Shown: piece after piece, positions 5,332 to 12,359 of the stretch | Position numbering within the stretch: position 1 is the first letter of the stretch | Layout: every line of letters begins with the position of its first letter | Assembly: GCA_005879205.1 (NCBI GenBank) | Contig: VBLD01000060.1 | Coordinates: 12,874 to 25,232, forward strand | DNA length: 12,359 nt | Reading direction: 5' to 3' | Source of the DNA: Deltaproteobacteria bacterium | GTDB taxonomy: Bacteria; Desulfobacterota; Binatia; DP-6 | Notes under the pieces: generated by a model | The model's database searches: none | What the model was told of the DNA's origin: nothing | Seen by the model: the letters and a program-made list of their open reading frames with translations, nothing else | Position numbers and translations under genes: made by a program

Positions 5332-7550
5332 GCGCGCTGCTCCCGGGCGGCGGCGGCGCGGGCGACGGCGTTGACGACGTCGAGCGGCTCGACCGGCTTC
5401 GCCAGGTGAAGGTCGAAGCCGGCGGCCATCGCTCGTTGCCGCTCCTCGGCACTCGCGAGCGCCGTCACCGCGATCGCCGGCAACCTCGAGCCACCGGCGC
5501 GCTCCATCGTGCGGACTTTCCGGATCAGGGTGAAGCCGTCCTCGTCCGGCATGGCGAGGTCGGTCACCAGCACGTCGGGCCGCTTCGCCGCGAGACCCGC
5601 CAGCGCTTCCTCCACCGATGCGGCCGGGATCACGTCGGCGCCGAAGCGCCTGAGGAGAGTGGTGAGGAACTCGCGCGCATCGGGCTCGTCCTCCACCACG
5701 AGGACGCGCAGGCGCTCGAGCATGGAGGGCGCGGGCTGCTGCCGGGCGTTCTCGACCGCCGGCGGGTCCTTCCCCATCTCGGATCCGAGGTCGAGCGGCA
5801 CGCGGACCGTGAAGGCGGCGCCGCGCTGCACACCGTCGCTGTGCGCCTCGATGCTGCCGCCGTGCATCTCGACCAGGTGGCGGGCGATGGCCAGCCCGAG
5901 GCCCAGTCCGCCGTGCTGCTGCGCGACCGACGGGTCGCCCTGGTGAAAGCGCTCGAAGACGTGGGGCAGGACGTCGGCGGCGATGCCGATCCCGGTGTCC
6001 CGCACGACGACCTCGGCGTGGTCTCCCGCGCGCCCGAGGACCACCGTCACACGGCCGCCGTCGGGGGTGAACTTGACCGCGTTGGTGAGCAGGTTCTGGA
6101 AGACCTGCTGGAGCCGGGTGGCGTCGCCCCGGACCGGGAGGGCGCCGGCCTCCCGCTCGATCTCGACGCCGATCCGCTTGCCGTCGGCCGCTCCCCGCAC
6201 CAGGTCGACGACCGCGCTGACGATCGTGGCGAGGTCGACGCGCGCGAGCTCGACGCTCAACTTGCCCGAGACGATCCGCGTCACGTCGAGCAGGTCCTCG
6301 ATGAGCCGCACCTGGGCGCGCGCGTTGCGCTCGACGATCTCGAGCGCGTGGTCGACCTGCGCCGGCTCGACGAGTCCGCGGCGCAGCATGTGCGTCCAGT
6401 GGAGCACGGCGCTGAGCGGCGAGCGCAGCTCGTGCGACAACGTTGCCAGGAACTGGTCCTTGGCGCGCGTCGCCGCCTCGGCCTCCGCCTGGGCCCGCTC
6501 CGCCTGGCGGCGCGCAGCCTCGGCCTCCACCCGGGCGTCCTGCTCGCGGATGAGCACGACGTCGCGCTCGCGCTCGAGCTGCTTGCGCTCGGTGACGTCG
6601 CGGCAGATCGCCCGCACCCCCACCACCTGCTCGTGCCCGTCGCGCACGATCGACGGGCTCGTCTCGAGCCACCGCGTGCCGTGCAGCGTCCGGACCTCGA
6701 AGACCATCGCCGGCACGGGCTCGGAGGCGGCGTGCGGCCCGTCGAGGAGCTCCCGCACCTGGTGGTTGACCGCGTTGTCGGAGAGGCAGTCGCCGCCCGG
6801 TCGCCCGAGCAGCTCCTCGGGCGTCACTCCGAAGCAGCGGGCGAAGGCGGGGTTCACGTACGTGAGCCGCCCCGCCCCGTCGGTCGTGAAGATCAGCTCC
6901 GGGGCATTCTCCGCGAGGTCCCGGTAGGCGTCCCGGGAGGCGTGCAGGGCGCGGCGGCTCTCGACCTCGTTGCGGCGGTGCGCCAGGGCCGCCCGGATGC
7001 CGCGTGCCGCGCCCTCCGCGATGCCGAGAGACAGGAGGGAGCCGAGGACGATCGCAGTGACCAGCTCGATCCGCGGCCCGTAGAAGGTGAGGAACGGCGT
7101 CGCCAGCAGCCAGGGAATGCCGGTCGAGATCTGGAGGACGAGAGCCGGAAGCCAACCCCAGCCGAAGAAGACCGAGGTGGAGAGGTAGAGGGTCAGGAGG
7201 ACGAACGCGAGCAGGTCGCCGTTGGCGCCTACCCCGGCGAAGAGCGCCGTCTCCGCGACGCCGAGCAGCACGCACGACGTCGCTACGGTCGGTACGACGC
7301 GGCGCGCCTCGGGGTGGGCGCGACACAGGACCAGCGTGGCGACGAGGATCGCCGCCTCGCCGACCAGCGCGAGCACCGCGTCACGCGGGGCGAGCAGCCC
7401 CTCGACGAAGAGGACGGCATGCCAGCAGGCGGCGAGCCCGAGCCAGCACAGGATGAACCTCGGTAGCTGGCGGACCACCATCCGCCGGCGGGCCGACACG
7501 GGCGCCGGTGCTTGGTCCTCGGTCCACCTGACCGCTTCGGCGTGCGGCAT
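5328..7550 (-). CDS. Hybrid sensor histidine kinase with membrane sensor, PAS domain and C-terminal receiver
   Basis: A 740-residue inner-membrane signalling kinase. Domains in order: about six hydrophobic segments between residues 30 and 180 (integral-membrane sensor with almost no periplasmic loops); PAS at roughly 205-325 (ELIFTTDGAGRLTYVNPAF, ending CRDVTERK with a PAC pattern); an Ala/Arg/Glu coiled coil at 326-362; HisKA with SHELRSPL, phospho-acceptor H373; HATPase with N490 (QNLLTNAVKF), DTGIGI at 518-523 and GGLGLGLAI at 547-555; and a receiver at about 613-735 with E620/D621, phospho-acceptor D664 (VTDLAMPDEDG), T696 and K718. All catalytic residues are present. There is no DNA-binding output, so a partner such as an HPt or separate regulator must exist elsewhere. 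ATG 7550 was preferred over an upstream in-frame start (to 7622) because GGGGAGGGGA lies just before it. It is followed by a coupled methyltransferase gene. The signal sensed is unknown. Confidence 0.93.
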   Translation of the reverse strand: MPHAEAVRWTEDQAPAPVSARRRMVVRQLPRFILCWLGLAACWHAVLFVEGLLAPRDAVLALVGEAAILVATLVLCRAHPEARRVVPTVATSCVLLGVAETALFAGVGANGDLLAFVLLTLYLSTSVFFGWGWLPALVLQISTGIPWLLATPFLTFYGPRIELVTAIVLGSLLSLGIAEGAARGIRAALAHRRNEVESRRALHASRDAYRDLAENAPELIFTTDGAGRLTYVNPAFARCFGVTPEELLGRPGGDCLSDNAVNHQVRELLDGPHAASEPVPAMVFEVRTLHGTRWLETSPSIVRDGHEQVVGVRAICRDVTERKQLERERDVVLIREQDARVEAEAARRQAERAQAEAEAATRAKDQFLATLSHELRSPLSAVLHWTHMLRRGLVEPAQVDHALEIVERNARAQVRLIEDLLDVTRIVSGKLSVELARVDLATIVSAVVDLVRGAADGKRIGVEIEREAGALPVRGDATRLQQVFQNLLTNAVKFTPDGGRVTVVLGRAGDHAEVVVRDTGIGIAADVLPHVFERFHQGDPSVAQQHGGLGLGLAIARHLVEMHGGSIEAHSDGVQRGAAFTVRVPLDLGSEMGKDPPAVENARQQPAPSMLERLRVLVVEDEPDAREFLTTLLRRFGADVIPAASVEEALAGLAAKRPDVLVTDLAMPDEDGFTLIRKVRTMERAGGSRLPAIAVTALASAEERQRAMAAGFDLHLAKPVEPLDVVNAVARAAAAREQRA

Positions 7551-7560
7551 TCCCCTCCCC
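7551..7560 (-). promoter_or_regulatory. Purine-rich ribosome binding site of the sensor kinase
   Basis: GGGGAGGGGA directly precedes ATG 7550 on the minus strand. The GGAGG core is about 3 bases from the start, close but usable. It decides against the longer in-frame start at 7622. Confidence 0.5.
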
Positions 7561-7573
7561 TCGCCCGGGTCGA

Positions 7574-7582
7574 GACATACCA
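7574..7582 (-). promoter_or_regulatory. Possible extended -10 promoter of the sensor kinase operon
   Basis: Minus-strand TGGTATGTC has the extended -10 form TG-n-TATnnT in part and would place a transcript start near 7567, just ahead of the ribosome binding site. No -35 at good spacing was found. The evidence is weak. Confidence 0.25.
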
Positions 7583-7748
7583 TGCCCCCGCGCAGGCCCG
7601 CCGGGCAAGCGCTCGCTAGCAACGATGGTGCCGTTCCGACGCGCTGCGCTGTGCCTTTCTAGATCGCGCGGCCCCGCGGCGGCACGCAGGGTTGCGGGTC
7701 CGCACGGCGACCGACGGGGAAGCGCTCCGGACCTTCGGGCGGTGCCGC

Positions 7749-7762
7749 AGCCCGACCGGGCT
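7749..7762 (-). terminator. Short hairpin immediately after the DUF1329 gene
   Basis: AGCCC-gacc-GGGCT forms a 5-bp stem adjoining the TAG stop of the DUF1329 gene. There is no T-run. The remaining 7551-7748 between the two minus-strand genes holds no recognisable gene or RNA; only the sensor-kinase promoter candidate was seen there. Confidence 0.3.
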
Positions 7763-9004
7763 CTAGTGGCCCGCGTTGACCAGCGCCGCGACCGTGAACC
7801 AGTCGTCGGTGATGCCGGCCTGCTCGCCCTGGTTGAAGTACCAGCCCTGCTCGCCCGGGAAGCGCCGGCTCGGCAGCGACGCCTTGGTGGCGTGCTCGAG
7901 CTGCATGTCGACCATGACGATGGCGGGGGCGAAGATGCGCTCCTCGGGATACTCGATCGCGCCGGGCATGATCTGCTTGCGGATCACGACGTCGTTGATC
8001 CAGATCTTCCAGAGCTCGCCCGACCGGTCGTAGATGTCGGTGTACGGGATGCCCCAGGCTTCCTTGTCGATGAAGATGACGCGCTTGCCGAAGGCGTACT
8101 GGGGAAGCTTGGAGACGCCCTCGACGACGTGCACCCGCCGCTTCTCCCACACGTCGTCGAAGGCCCAGTCCACCTTCTCGTGCCACTTGACGGGAAAGTG
8201 CTCGCCGTGGACGAGGGCGAGGAGGTCGCGCTCGCCGAGGTACTTCCAGTCCATCCAGGAGATCTGGCCGGCGTATCCGCCGTAGCTGTCGACGTCGGTA
8301 TCCTGCCCGAAGAGCGCGTCGGAGCGCTGCGCCGTCGACAGGCGGCGGATGCGGCGCAGCGCCGGCAGGTAGAGCCAGGCGTCGTCCTGCTTGGCGAAGT
8401 CGAGGTAGCGGTTGCTGACGAAGCCGACCCCCTTCACGTCGTACGGCTCGAGGATCGGATAGAGTCCCTGCTGTAGCTCGTAGCCGGCCGCGTTCGGCGT
8501 CTTCTCGGGCTTCGGATCGACGTAGAGCCGTCCGATCCACCACAGGCGGCGGAAGTGGTCGATCAGGAAGTGCCGCTCGACGGACATCGGCCCGTGGTCG
8601 GCGATGGTCCCGGTGTCGGCGTCGAAGTTGCGCGCGTCGAGGTCGTCGGTGGCGAAGAAGTTGTGGCCGTAGTTCCACATGATCTTGACCGCGATCTGCG
8701 GGTCGCTCGGCTGCAGGTTCGGGAACGGCAGTCCCGCGACGTAGTCCTTGAGCGAGAGCCCGTCGGCACCGATCCGCACCTGCTGCGAATACTTCTCCGT
8801 CGCGTCCATGTAGGCCTGCGGCCAGATCACCCGCCGCGTCTCGGCCACGGTGATCGGAAAGCCGTGCCGGATGCACCATTCGAGGCCGGGCGAGACGAGG
8901 TCCTTCACCCGATCGACGTTCTCGGCGGTGATCCGGTCGCCGGGCGCGACCTGGGCGGAGGCGAGCGTGGCGAACACCAGGATCGGTGCGAACGTCAGCC
9001 TCAT
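7763..9004 (-). CDS. Secreted DUF1329 domain protein
   Basis: A 413-residue protein of the DUF1329 family, which is predicted to adopt a LolA/LolB-like lipid-binding fold in the periplasm or at the outer membrane. No biochemical function is established. Seen: a short signal peptide (MRLTFAPILVFATLASA, likely cleaved after ASA); NYGHNFFATDDLDARNFD at about 112-129; the family's hallmark DAWLYLPALRRIRRLSTAQR near 214-233; then QDTDVDSYGGYAGQISWMDWKYLG near 240-263; and aromatic-rich GWYFNQGEQAGITDDWF near the C-terminus. ATG 9004 is supported by GGAGG at 9009-9013. In many bacteria DUF1329 genes sit next to DUF1302 and RND-type lipid transporter genes and occur in many copies; none of those partners is in this window. 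It is divergent from the DUF748 gene. Confidence 0.9.
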   Translation of the reverse strand: MRLTFAPILVFATLASAQVAPGDRITAENVDRVKDLVSPGLEWCIRHGFPITVAETRRVIWPQAYMDATEKYSQQVRIGADGLSLKDYVAGLPFPNLQPSDPQIAVKIMWNYGHNFFATDDLDARNFDADTGTIADHGPMSVERHFLIDHFRRLWWIGRLYVDPKPEKTPNAAGYELQQGLYPILEPYDVKGVGFVSNRYLDFAKQDDAWLYLPALRRIRRLSTAQRSDALFGQDTDVDSYGGYAGQISWMDWKYLGERDLLALVHGEHFPVKWHEKVDWAFDDVWEKRRVHVVEGVSKLPQYAFGKRVIFIDKEAWGIPYTDIYDRSGELWKIWINDVVIRKQIMPGAIEYPEERIFAPAIVMVDMQLEHATKASLPSRRFPGEQGWYFNQGEQAGITDDWFTVAALVNAGH

Positions 9005-9008
9005 GCGG

Positions 9009-9013
9009 CCTCC
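9009..9013 (-). promoter_or_regulatory. Shine-Dalgarno of the DUF1329 gene
   Basis: Minus-strand GGAGG lies 4 bases before ATG 9004 and fixes the start directly at the signal peptide. The 9005-9183 gap between the divergent genes has no convincing promoter hexamers on either strand beyond a TTGACG at 9150-9155 without a matching -10. Confidence 0.6.
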
Positions 9014-9183
9014 GCGCCGTAAAGTCCACAGCTCGGCCGCGAGTGCAACCCGGGGCCGTGCAGCGCCGCCGAGCGTCGATGCGATGAGCGCGCACGCCTA
9101 CGACGTACCGGCATCGGCGGCTCGACCTCGCCACGCCGAGCCGCCCGCGTTGACGGAACCCGTGCGACGCAGTAGCCGGAGCG

Positions 9184-12114
9184 GTGGACACGACGCGACG
9201 GCGGCGGCGCTGGCTCGTGGCGCTCGCCATCCTGGTCGTCCTGCGGGCGGCGCTGCCGCTCGGGCTCCGCGCGCTCCTCGCCTCACAAGCCGGGAAGCTG
9301 TTCCAGGCGCGCGTCGAGATCGGCGACGTCGACCTCGGGCTGCTGCGCGGCGTGGTCGTGCTGAAGGACGTCGCCGTGCGGCCGGCCGCGCCGCCTTCCG
9401 CCGAGCCACCGCTGATCGCCTGGAAGCGCTTCGCCGTGAACCTCGCCTGGTTCCCGCTCCTCCGCAGGACACTCGAGCTCCAGAGCGTGGAGCTCGACGA
9501 GCCACGCCTCGCGCTCGACCGGCTCGCGAGCGGCGAGATCAACCTGATGGCGCTCGTACCCAAGGGCGAGGCACCGGCGGCGAAGCCGGCGGAGGGAAAG
9601 GCCGGGGAAACGCCGTGGGGCGTCGGCGTCGACTACCTGGCGCTGCGCGGAGGACACGTCCGCTTCCGCGACTTCGCCGTGCCGGGCGTCGAGCCCGTCG
9701 ACGTCGCCCTGCCCGCCATCGAGGTCCGGGACGTCGCGCTCCATCCCGGACTCTACGGCGGCCCCGCGCGCGCGCATCTCGACGTCCGCGTGGACCAGGG
9801 CCGGCTTCGCGTGAGTACGCACCTCGAGCTCCTGGAGCACGGCGTCGGCGTTGCGACCAACCTGCGCGCGCGCCGCCTCCCGCTCCGCCGCACCCGGCTG
9901 TACGTGCCGAAGGTGGGCTGGCGCGAGCTCGCCGGCCAGCTCGGGGCCACGGTCGTGCACCGCTTTGCGAGCGGCAGCCGCCACGACGTGCGCGGCACGA
10001 TCACCCTCGACGACCTGGCCGTCCGCGTGCCCGGCGTCGAGGAGCCGGCCCTCAAGTGGAAGCACTTCGCGGTGAGCGTCGATCCCGTGGATCTTCTGGC
10101 GCAGCACGCGCGGGTCACACGCGTCGAGCTCGCCGGGGCTTCGCTCCTCGTGCGCCCGGGCGGCGGCGCGCCGCTGCCGATCGCCGAGGTGGCGCCAGGC
10201 GGGGGTCCGGCGGGCCCGGCGGAGCCGGCGCCGCCAGCCGCGACGGACGCGCCCCCGACGAAGTCCTGGCGATGGTCCGTCGCCTCGCTGAGCGTGACCG
10301 ACACCCACGCGCGCGTGCTCACCGCCGAGACCCCCACCGACGTCGGCGTCGAGCTCGAGGCGCACGAGCTGAGCGGCGACGGCGACGAGCCCGCACCGGT
10401 CCGGCTCGCGCTCCGGCTGGGCGACGGCTCGCTCGGCCTCGACGGCGGTCTCCGCATCGCCCGGATCGGCTTCGCCGGCACGCTCACGCTCGACCGACTC
10501 CCGCTCCCCGCGCTGGCCGGACTCGCCGGAACGCTGCCGCCGAACGTCGTACAGAAGGGCGCGCTCAGCGCCGATCTGGCGGTCGCCGCCGGCTCGTCCG
10601 CCCCGACCCCGGGCGACGCGCGCGTGCAGGGGAAGATCGTCGTCACCGAGCCGTGGATCACGACCGCGGACCCGACGGAGTTCGCGGCCGGGTGGTCCGC
10701 GCTGGAGGTCGGCGTCGACGAGCTCCTCGTCCCCGGCGTGCTGGCGCACGACGCGGCCGGAGAGCCAGGCCCGATCACCGTCCGGCTCGCAGGGGTCGGC
10801 CTCGCCGAACCCTACGTTCAGGTTACGCGCACGCCCGAGGGGCTCATCCTGCCGCCGCTCTCGACGGCGCCGGCAGGCCAGCCGACGCCGGCGGCCGCGG
10901 AGCCCGCGCCGCCGGGCGCGCCGGCCGAGCCGTCCGGGCCGGCGGTCGACATCGCGGTCGAGTCCTTCCGTCTGACCCAGGGCCGGATTCTCGTCACGGA
11001 TCGCACCGTCAAGCCGTTCTTCTCGGGAGGCCTCTCGCCCCTCGACGTCGACGTCAAGAAGCTCCGCTGGCCCGCGCTCGCCACGGAGCGCGTGCGCGTC
11101 GAGGCCACGTCGGCGACCGGCGGCAAGCTGCTCGTCGCGGGCGCCCTCTCGCCCGAGGGCGGCCAGGTCGAGGTGAACGGCAAGGACATCGCCCTCCAGC
11201 CGTTCAATCCCTACGCGACGACCTACTCGCCCTACAGCGTCGCCAGCGGCGCGCTGTCGGTGGCGACGAAGGCCCGCTTCCGCAAGGGCCGCTACGACGC
11301 GACCACCGCCCTGAAGCTCCTCAAGTTCGACCTGGGCGGCAAGGAAGGCGACACGCTCTTCGCGCAACAGTTCGGCATTCCGCTCACCGTCGCCCTGGCG
11401 CTCCTGAAAGACCTGCAGGGCAACATCGGGCTCGACATCCCGCTCGCGGCCGACGAGCAGGGCATGAAGATCGGGCTCGCGGCCGTCGTCGGCCAGGCGC
11501 TCCGCAAGGCGCTCATCGGGGCGCTCGCGTCGCCGCTGAAGCTCGTCGGGGCGGCCTTCGGAGGCGGTGGCGGCGAGGCGGTGGCGCCCGCGCCGATCGC
11601 CTTCCGCCCGGGACGCGCCGAGCTCACCGCGGACGCCGAGCTTGCGGTTGAGGCGCTGGCGCGTCTCCTCGCGAGCCGCCCAGGCATCGGCGTGACGCTC
11701 GCGGCGGCGCCGGGCGCGGCCGACGTGCGCTGGCTCCGCGAGCAGGCGCTGCGCGAGGAGCTGGCCGCGCCGCAGGGCGTCCTCGGCTCGGTGCGGAACC
11801 TGCCGCAACGCGGCGCCCGCGACCGCATTCGCACGGCGCTGGAGGCGCGGGCGCGGGACGCGAAGGGGGAGCTCACCGCCGAGGACGCGGAGACCCTCGA
11901 GCGGTGGTTGAACGAGCGCCCGGGGCCGGCGCCCGAGCGGCTGCGGACGCTCGCGGCCGAACGCATGGCCCGCCTCCAGACCGTCCTGCGCGAGAAGCAC
12001 GGCATCGCGCCCGAGCGCGTCGCCCGTCGCGACCCCGCCGCCGACGTGGTCGAGGGGCCGCCCGCCGTCCGCTTCGAGATCGGCGCCGCGAGCGCGGCTG
12101 CCGGCGCAGGCTGA
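9184..12114 (+). CDS. AsmA-like DUF748 domain envelope protein
   Basis: A 976-residue protein of the AsmA/DUF748 group, related to the long bridge-like envelope proteins implicated in phospholipid transport between inner and outer membrane. Seen: basic start MDTTRRRRRW and one transmembrane helix at about 10-32 (inner-membrane anchor, rest periplasmic). Repeated beta-rich segments follow, with motifs such as VEIGDVDLGLLRGVVVLKDVAV and VELDEPRLALDRLASGEINL typical of AsmA N-domains. Two Pro/Ala/Gly linkers lie near 337-360 and 558-582. The DUF748 core near 590-800 contains KPFFSGGLSPLDVDVKKL and LQPFNPYATTYSPYSVASG. The last ~170 residues (FRPGRAELT... to GPPAVRFEIG) look like a degenerate OmpA-like module. 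GTG 9184 is the first possible start after the in-frame stop at 9151 and has a close GGAG at 9178. It stands alone on its transcript as far as seen. The family is confident; the cargo is unknown. Confidence 0.88.
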   Translation: MDTTRRRRRWLVALAILVVLRAALPLGLRALLASQAGKLFQARVEIGDVDLGLLRGVVVLKDVAVRPAAPPSAEPPLIAWKRFAVNLAWFPLLRRTLELQSVELDEPRLALDRLASGEINLMALVPKGEAPAAKPAEGKAGETPWGVGVDYLALRGGHVRFRDFAVPGVEPVDVALPAIEVRDVALHPGLYGGPARAHLDVRVDQGRLRVSTHLELLEHGVGVATNLRARRLPLRRTRLYVPKVGWRELAGQLGATVVHRFASGSRHDVRGTITLDDLAVRVPGVEEPALKWKHFAVSVDPVDLLAQHARVTRVELAGASLLVRPGGGAPLPIAEVAPGGGPAGPAEPAPPAATDAPPTKSWRWSVASLSVTDTHARVLTAETPTDVGVELEAHELSGDGDEPAPVRLALRLGDGSLGLDGGLRIARIGFAGTLTLDRLPLPALAGLAGTLPPNVVQKGALSADLAVAAGSSAPTPGDARVQGKIVVTEPWITTADPTEFAAGWSALEVGVDELLVPGVLAHDAAGEPGPITVRLAGVGLAEPYVQVTRTPEGLILPPLSTAPAGQPTPAAAEPAPPGAPAEPSGPAVDIAVESFRLTQGRILVTDRTVKPFFSGGLSPLDVDVKKLRWPALATERVRVEATSATGGKLLVAGALSPEGGQVEVNGKDIALQPFNPYATTYSPYSVASGALSVATKARFRKGRYDATTALKLLKFDLGGKEGDTLFAQQFGIPLTVALALLKDLQGNIGLDIPLAADEQGMKIGLAAVVGQALRKALIGALASPLKLVGAAFGGGGGEAVAPAPIAFRPGRAELTADAELAVEALARLLASRPGIGVTLAAAPGAADVRWLREQALREELAAPQGVLGSVRNLPQRGARDRIRTALEARARDAKGELTAEDAETLERWLNERPGPAPERLRTLAAERMARLQTVLREKHGIAPERVARRDPAADVVEGPPAVRFEIGAASAAAGAG

Positions 12115-12120
12115 GCCGGC
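12100..12120 (+). terminator. Weak hairpin at the end of the DUF748 gene
   Basis: GCCGGC (12100-12105) and GCCGGC (12115-12120) are self-complementary and can pair across a 9-base loop that contains the TGA. There is no directly following T-run; the T-tract at 12155-12160 is 35 bases away. It is a tentative terminator. Confidence 0.2.
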
Positions 12121-12127
12121 GTCCCGA

Positions 12128-12156
12128 TTGCGAACACGCCTCCGCCCTTATATATT
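12128..12156 (+). promoter_or_regulatory. Sigma-70-like promoter of the RHH gene, probably giving a leaderless transcript
   Basis: TTGCGA (12128-12133, 4/6 to TTGACA), a 17-base spacer, and TATATT (12151-12156, 5/6 to TATAAT) lie within a strikingly AT-rich patch. The expected start, about 7 bases after the -10, falls at 12163, the A of the ATG itself. An inverted repeat ATATA-ttttt-TATAT (12150-12164) overlaps the -10 and start codon and could be an operator for the encoded RHH protein. Confidence 0.5.
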
Positions 12157-12162
12157 TTTTAT

Positions 12163-12359
12163 ATGAGTACTGTGGCCTTCAGTATTGACGCAGATACGCT
12201 GAAGCTGCTCGATGAGCTCGTGTCCAGGTCATCGCCGCGCCCTAGCCGGTCCGCCGTCGTCCGGGTCGCCATCCGCGAGCTCGCCGTCCGGGAACACCGA
12301 CGTCGAGTGGAGGCCGAGGAAGCCGCGATCCTGTGCAAGCACCGCAAGCGACTGGCGCA
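12163..12359 (+). CDS. Ribbon-helix-helix (CopG/MazE-like) DNA-binding protein, likely antitoxin, 3' part beyond the window
   Basis: Only the first 65 codons are visible. VAFSIDADTLKLLDELVSR gives the beta strand and first helix of an RHH fold, and SRSAVVRVAIRELAVREH the second helix with the conserved S-R-S-x-V-V-R-x-A pattern. A basic/acidic helix (RRRVEAEEAAILCKHRKRLA) follows, the kind of C-terminal extension that wraps a toxin in type II toxin-antitoxin pairs. RHH proteins bind DNA as dimers and usually repress their own promoter. A MazF/PemK or similar toxin gene may follow beyond the window; that is inference. The ATG has no Shine-Dalgarno, the sequence before it being T-rich; GTG 12172 is an in-frame alternative. 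The opening codons (AGT, ATT, GCA, GAT) are less GC-rich than those of the neighbouring genes, hinting at horizontal acquisition. Confidence 0.75.
   Translation, partial: MSTVAFSIDADTLKLLDELVSRSSPRPSRSAVVRVAIRELAVREHRRRVEAEEAAILCKHRKRLA

Noticed and set aside
5332..7326. N-terminal extension of the TrmN6-like methyltransferase frame to about 945 residues
   Set aside because: The extension overlaps the whole kinase gene in another phase and is Arg/Pro-rich. The GTG at 5331 overlapping the kinase stop is the natural start.
5277..7466. Very long open frame on the plus strand opposite the sensor kinase
   Set aside because: The kinase on the minus strand has every expected motif in order. The plus-strand translation is low-complexity Arg/Glu/Asp/Val-rich text with no recognisable domain, an artefact of GC-rich codon usage.
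7659..7740. Possible tRNA-like T-arm (GGGTTGCGGGTCC) between the kinase and DUF1329 genes
   Set aside because: No acceptor, D-arm or anticodon arm can be paired around it on either strand.
10190..10920. Pro/Ala/Gly-rich repeats suggesting a tandem repeat element
   Set aside because: They are two separate interdomain linkers inside one coding frame without a regular repeat unit at the DNA level.
8850..11651. Long plus-strand open frame in another phase of the DUF748 region
   Set aside because: The translation is dominated by Arg/Ala/Pro/Gly and crosses the DUF1329 start region and the divergent promoter gap. The DUF748 frame is clearly the coding one.
9283..12000. Long minus-strand open frame opposite the DUF748 gene
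   Set aside because: It is a mirror of the strongly GC-biased DUF748 coding sequence; its Arg/Glu/Gly-rich translation has no domain pattern and no credible start context.

Overview
The window is very GC-rich and densely packed, with codon third positions almost always G or C. It reads as a chromosomal segment of an environmental Gram-negative bacterium. An AsmA/DUF748 envelope protein and a DUF1329 secreted protein argue for a didermic cell. DUF1329 together with a CFA-synthase-type lipid gene cluster would fit a 'deltaproteobacterial' lineage such as Binatota/Desulfobacterota_B. That placement is inference; there is no rRNA or marker gene here to settle it.

Layout. (1) 1-943, minus: the 5' 314 codons of a glutamine-synthetase-family ligase, cut by the window edge. 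(2) 1071-1370, plus: a small zinc-ribbon-like protein, followed by a perfect 16-bp palindrome. (3) 1457-4476, plus: a tight four-gene cluster. It holds a stand-alone CFA-synthase N-terminal domain, a geranylgeranyl-reductase-type flavoprotein, the CFA-synthase catalytic methyltransferase domain as its own gene, and a YfcG-like glutathione transferase. The first three are joined by 4-bp stop/start overlaps. (4) 4489-7550, minus: a hybrid sensor kinase with its own receiver, translationally coupled (GTGA) to a TrmN6-like methyltransferase. It converges on the GST gene through a hairpin that covers both stop codons. (5) 7763-9004, minus: a secreted DUF1329 protein. (6) 9184-12114, plus: a 976-residue AsmA-like DUF748 protein, divergent from DUF1329. 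(7) 12163-12359, plus: the start of a ribbon-helix-helix (antitoxin-like) gene behind a sharply AT-rich promoter, cut by the window end.

The most interesting part is region 3. A cyclopropane-fatty-acid synthase appears to be divided at its domain boundary, with a flavin-dependent lipid reductase gene sitting between the halves and all three genes coupled for translation. The simplest reading is a membrane-lipid modification pathway: SAM-dependent methylation or methylenation of an acyl chain, possibly followed by flavin-dependent reduction, with the N-terminal domain acting in trans. This resembles in logic, but not in the flavoprotein family used, the actinobacterial TmsA/TmsB pathway to 10-methyl fatty acids. 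The product is not predictable from sequence alone.

No tRNA, rRNA, CRISPR array or insertion sequence was seen, and no gene-free stretch exceeds about 215 bp.
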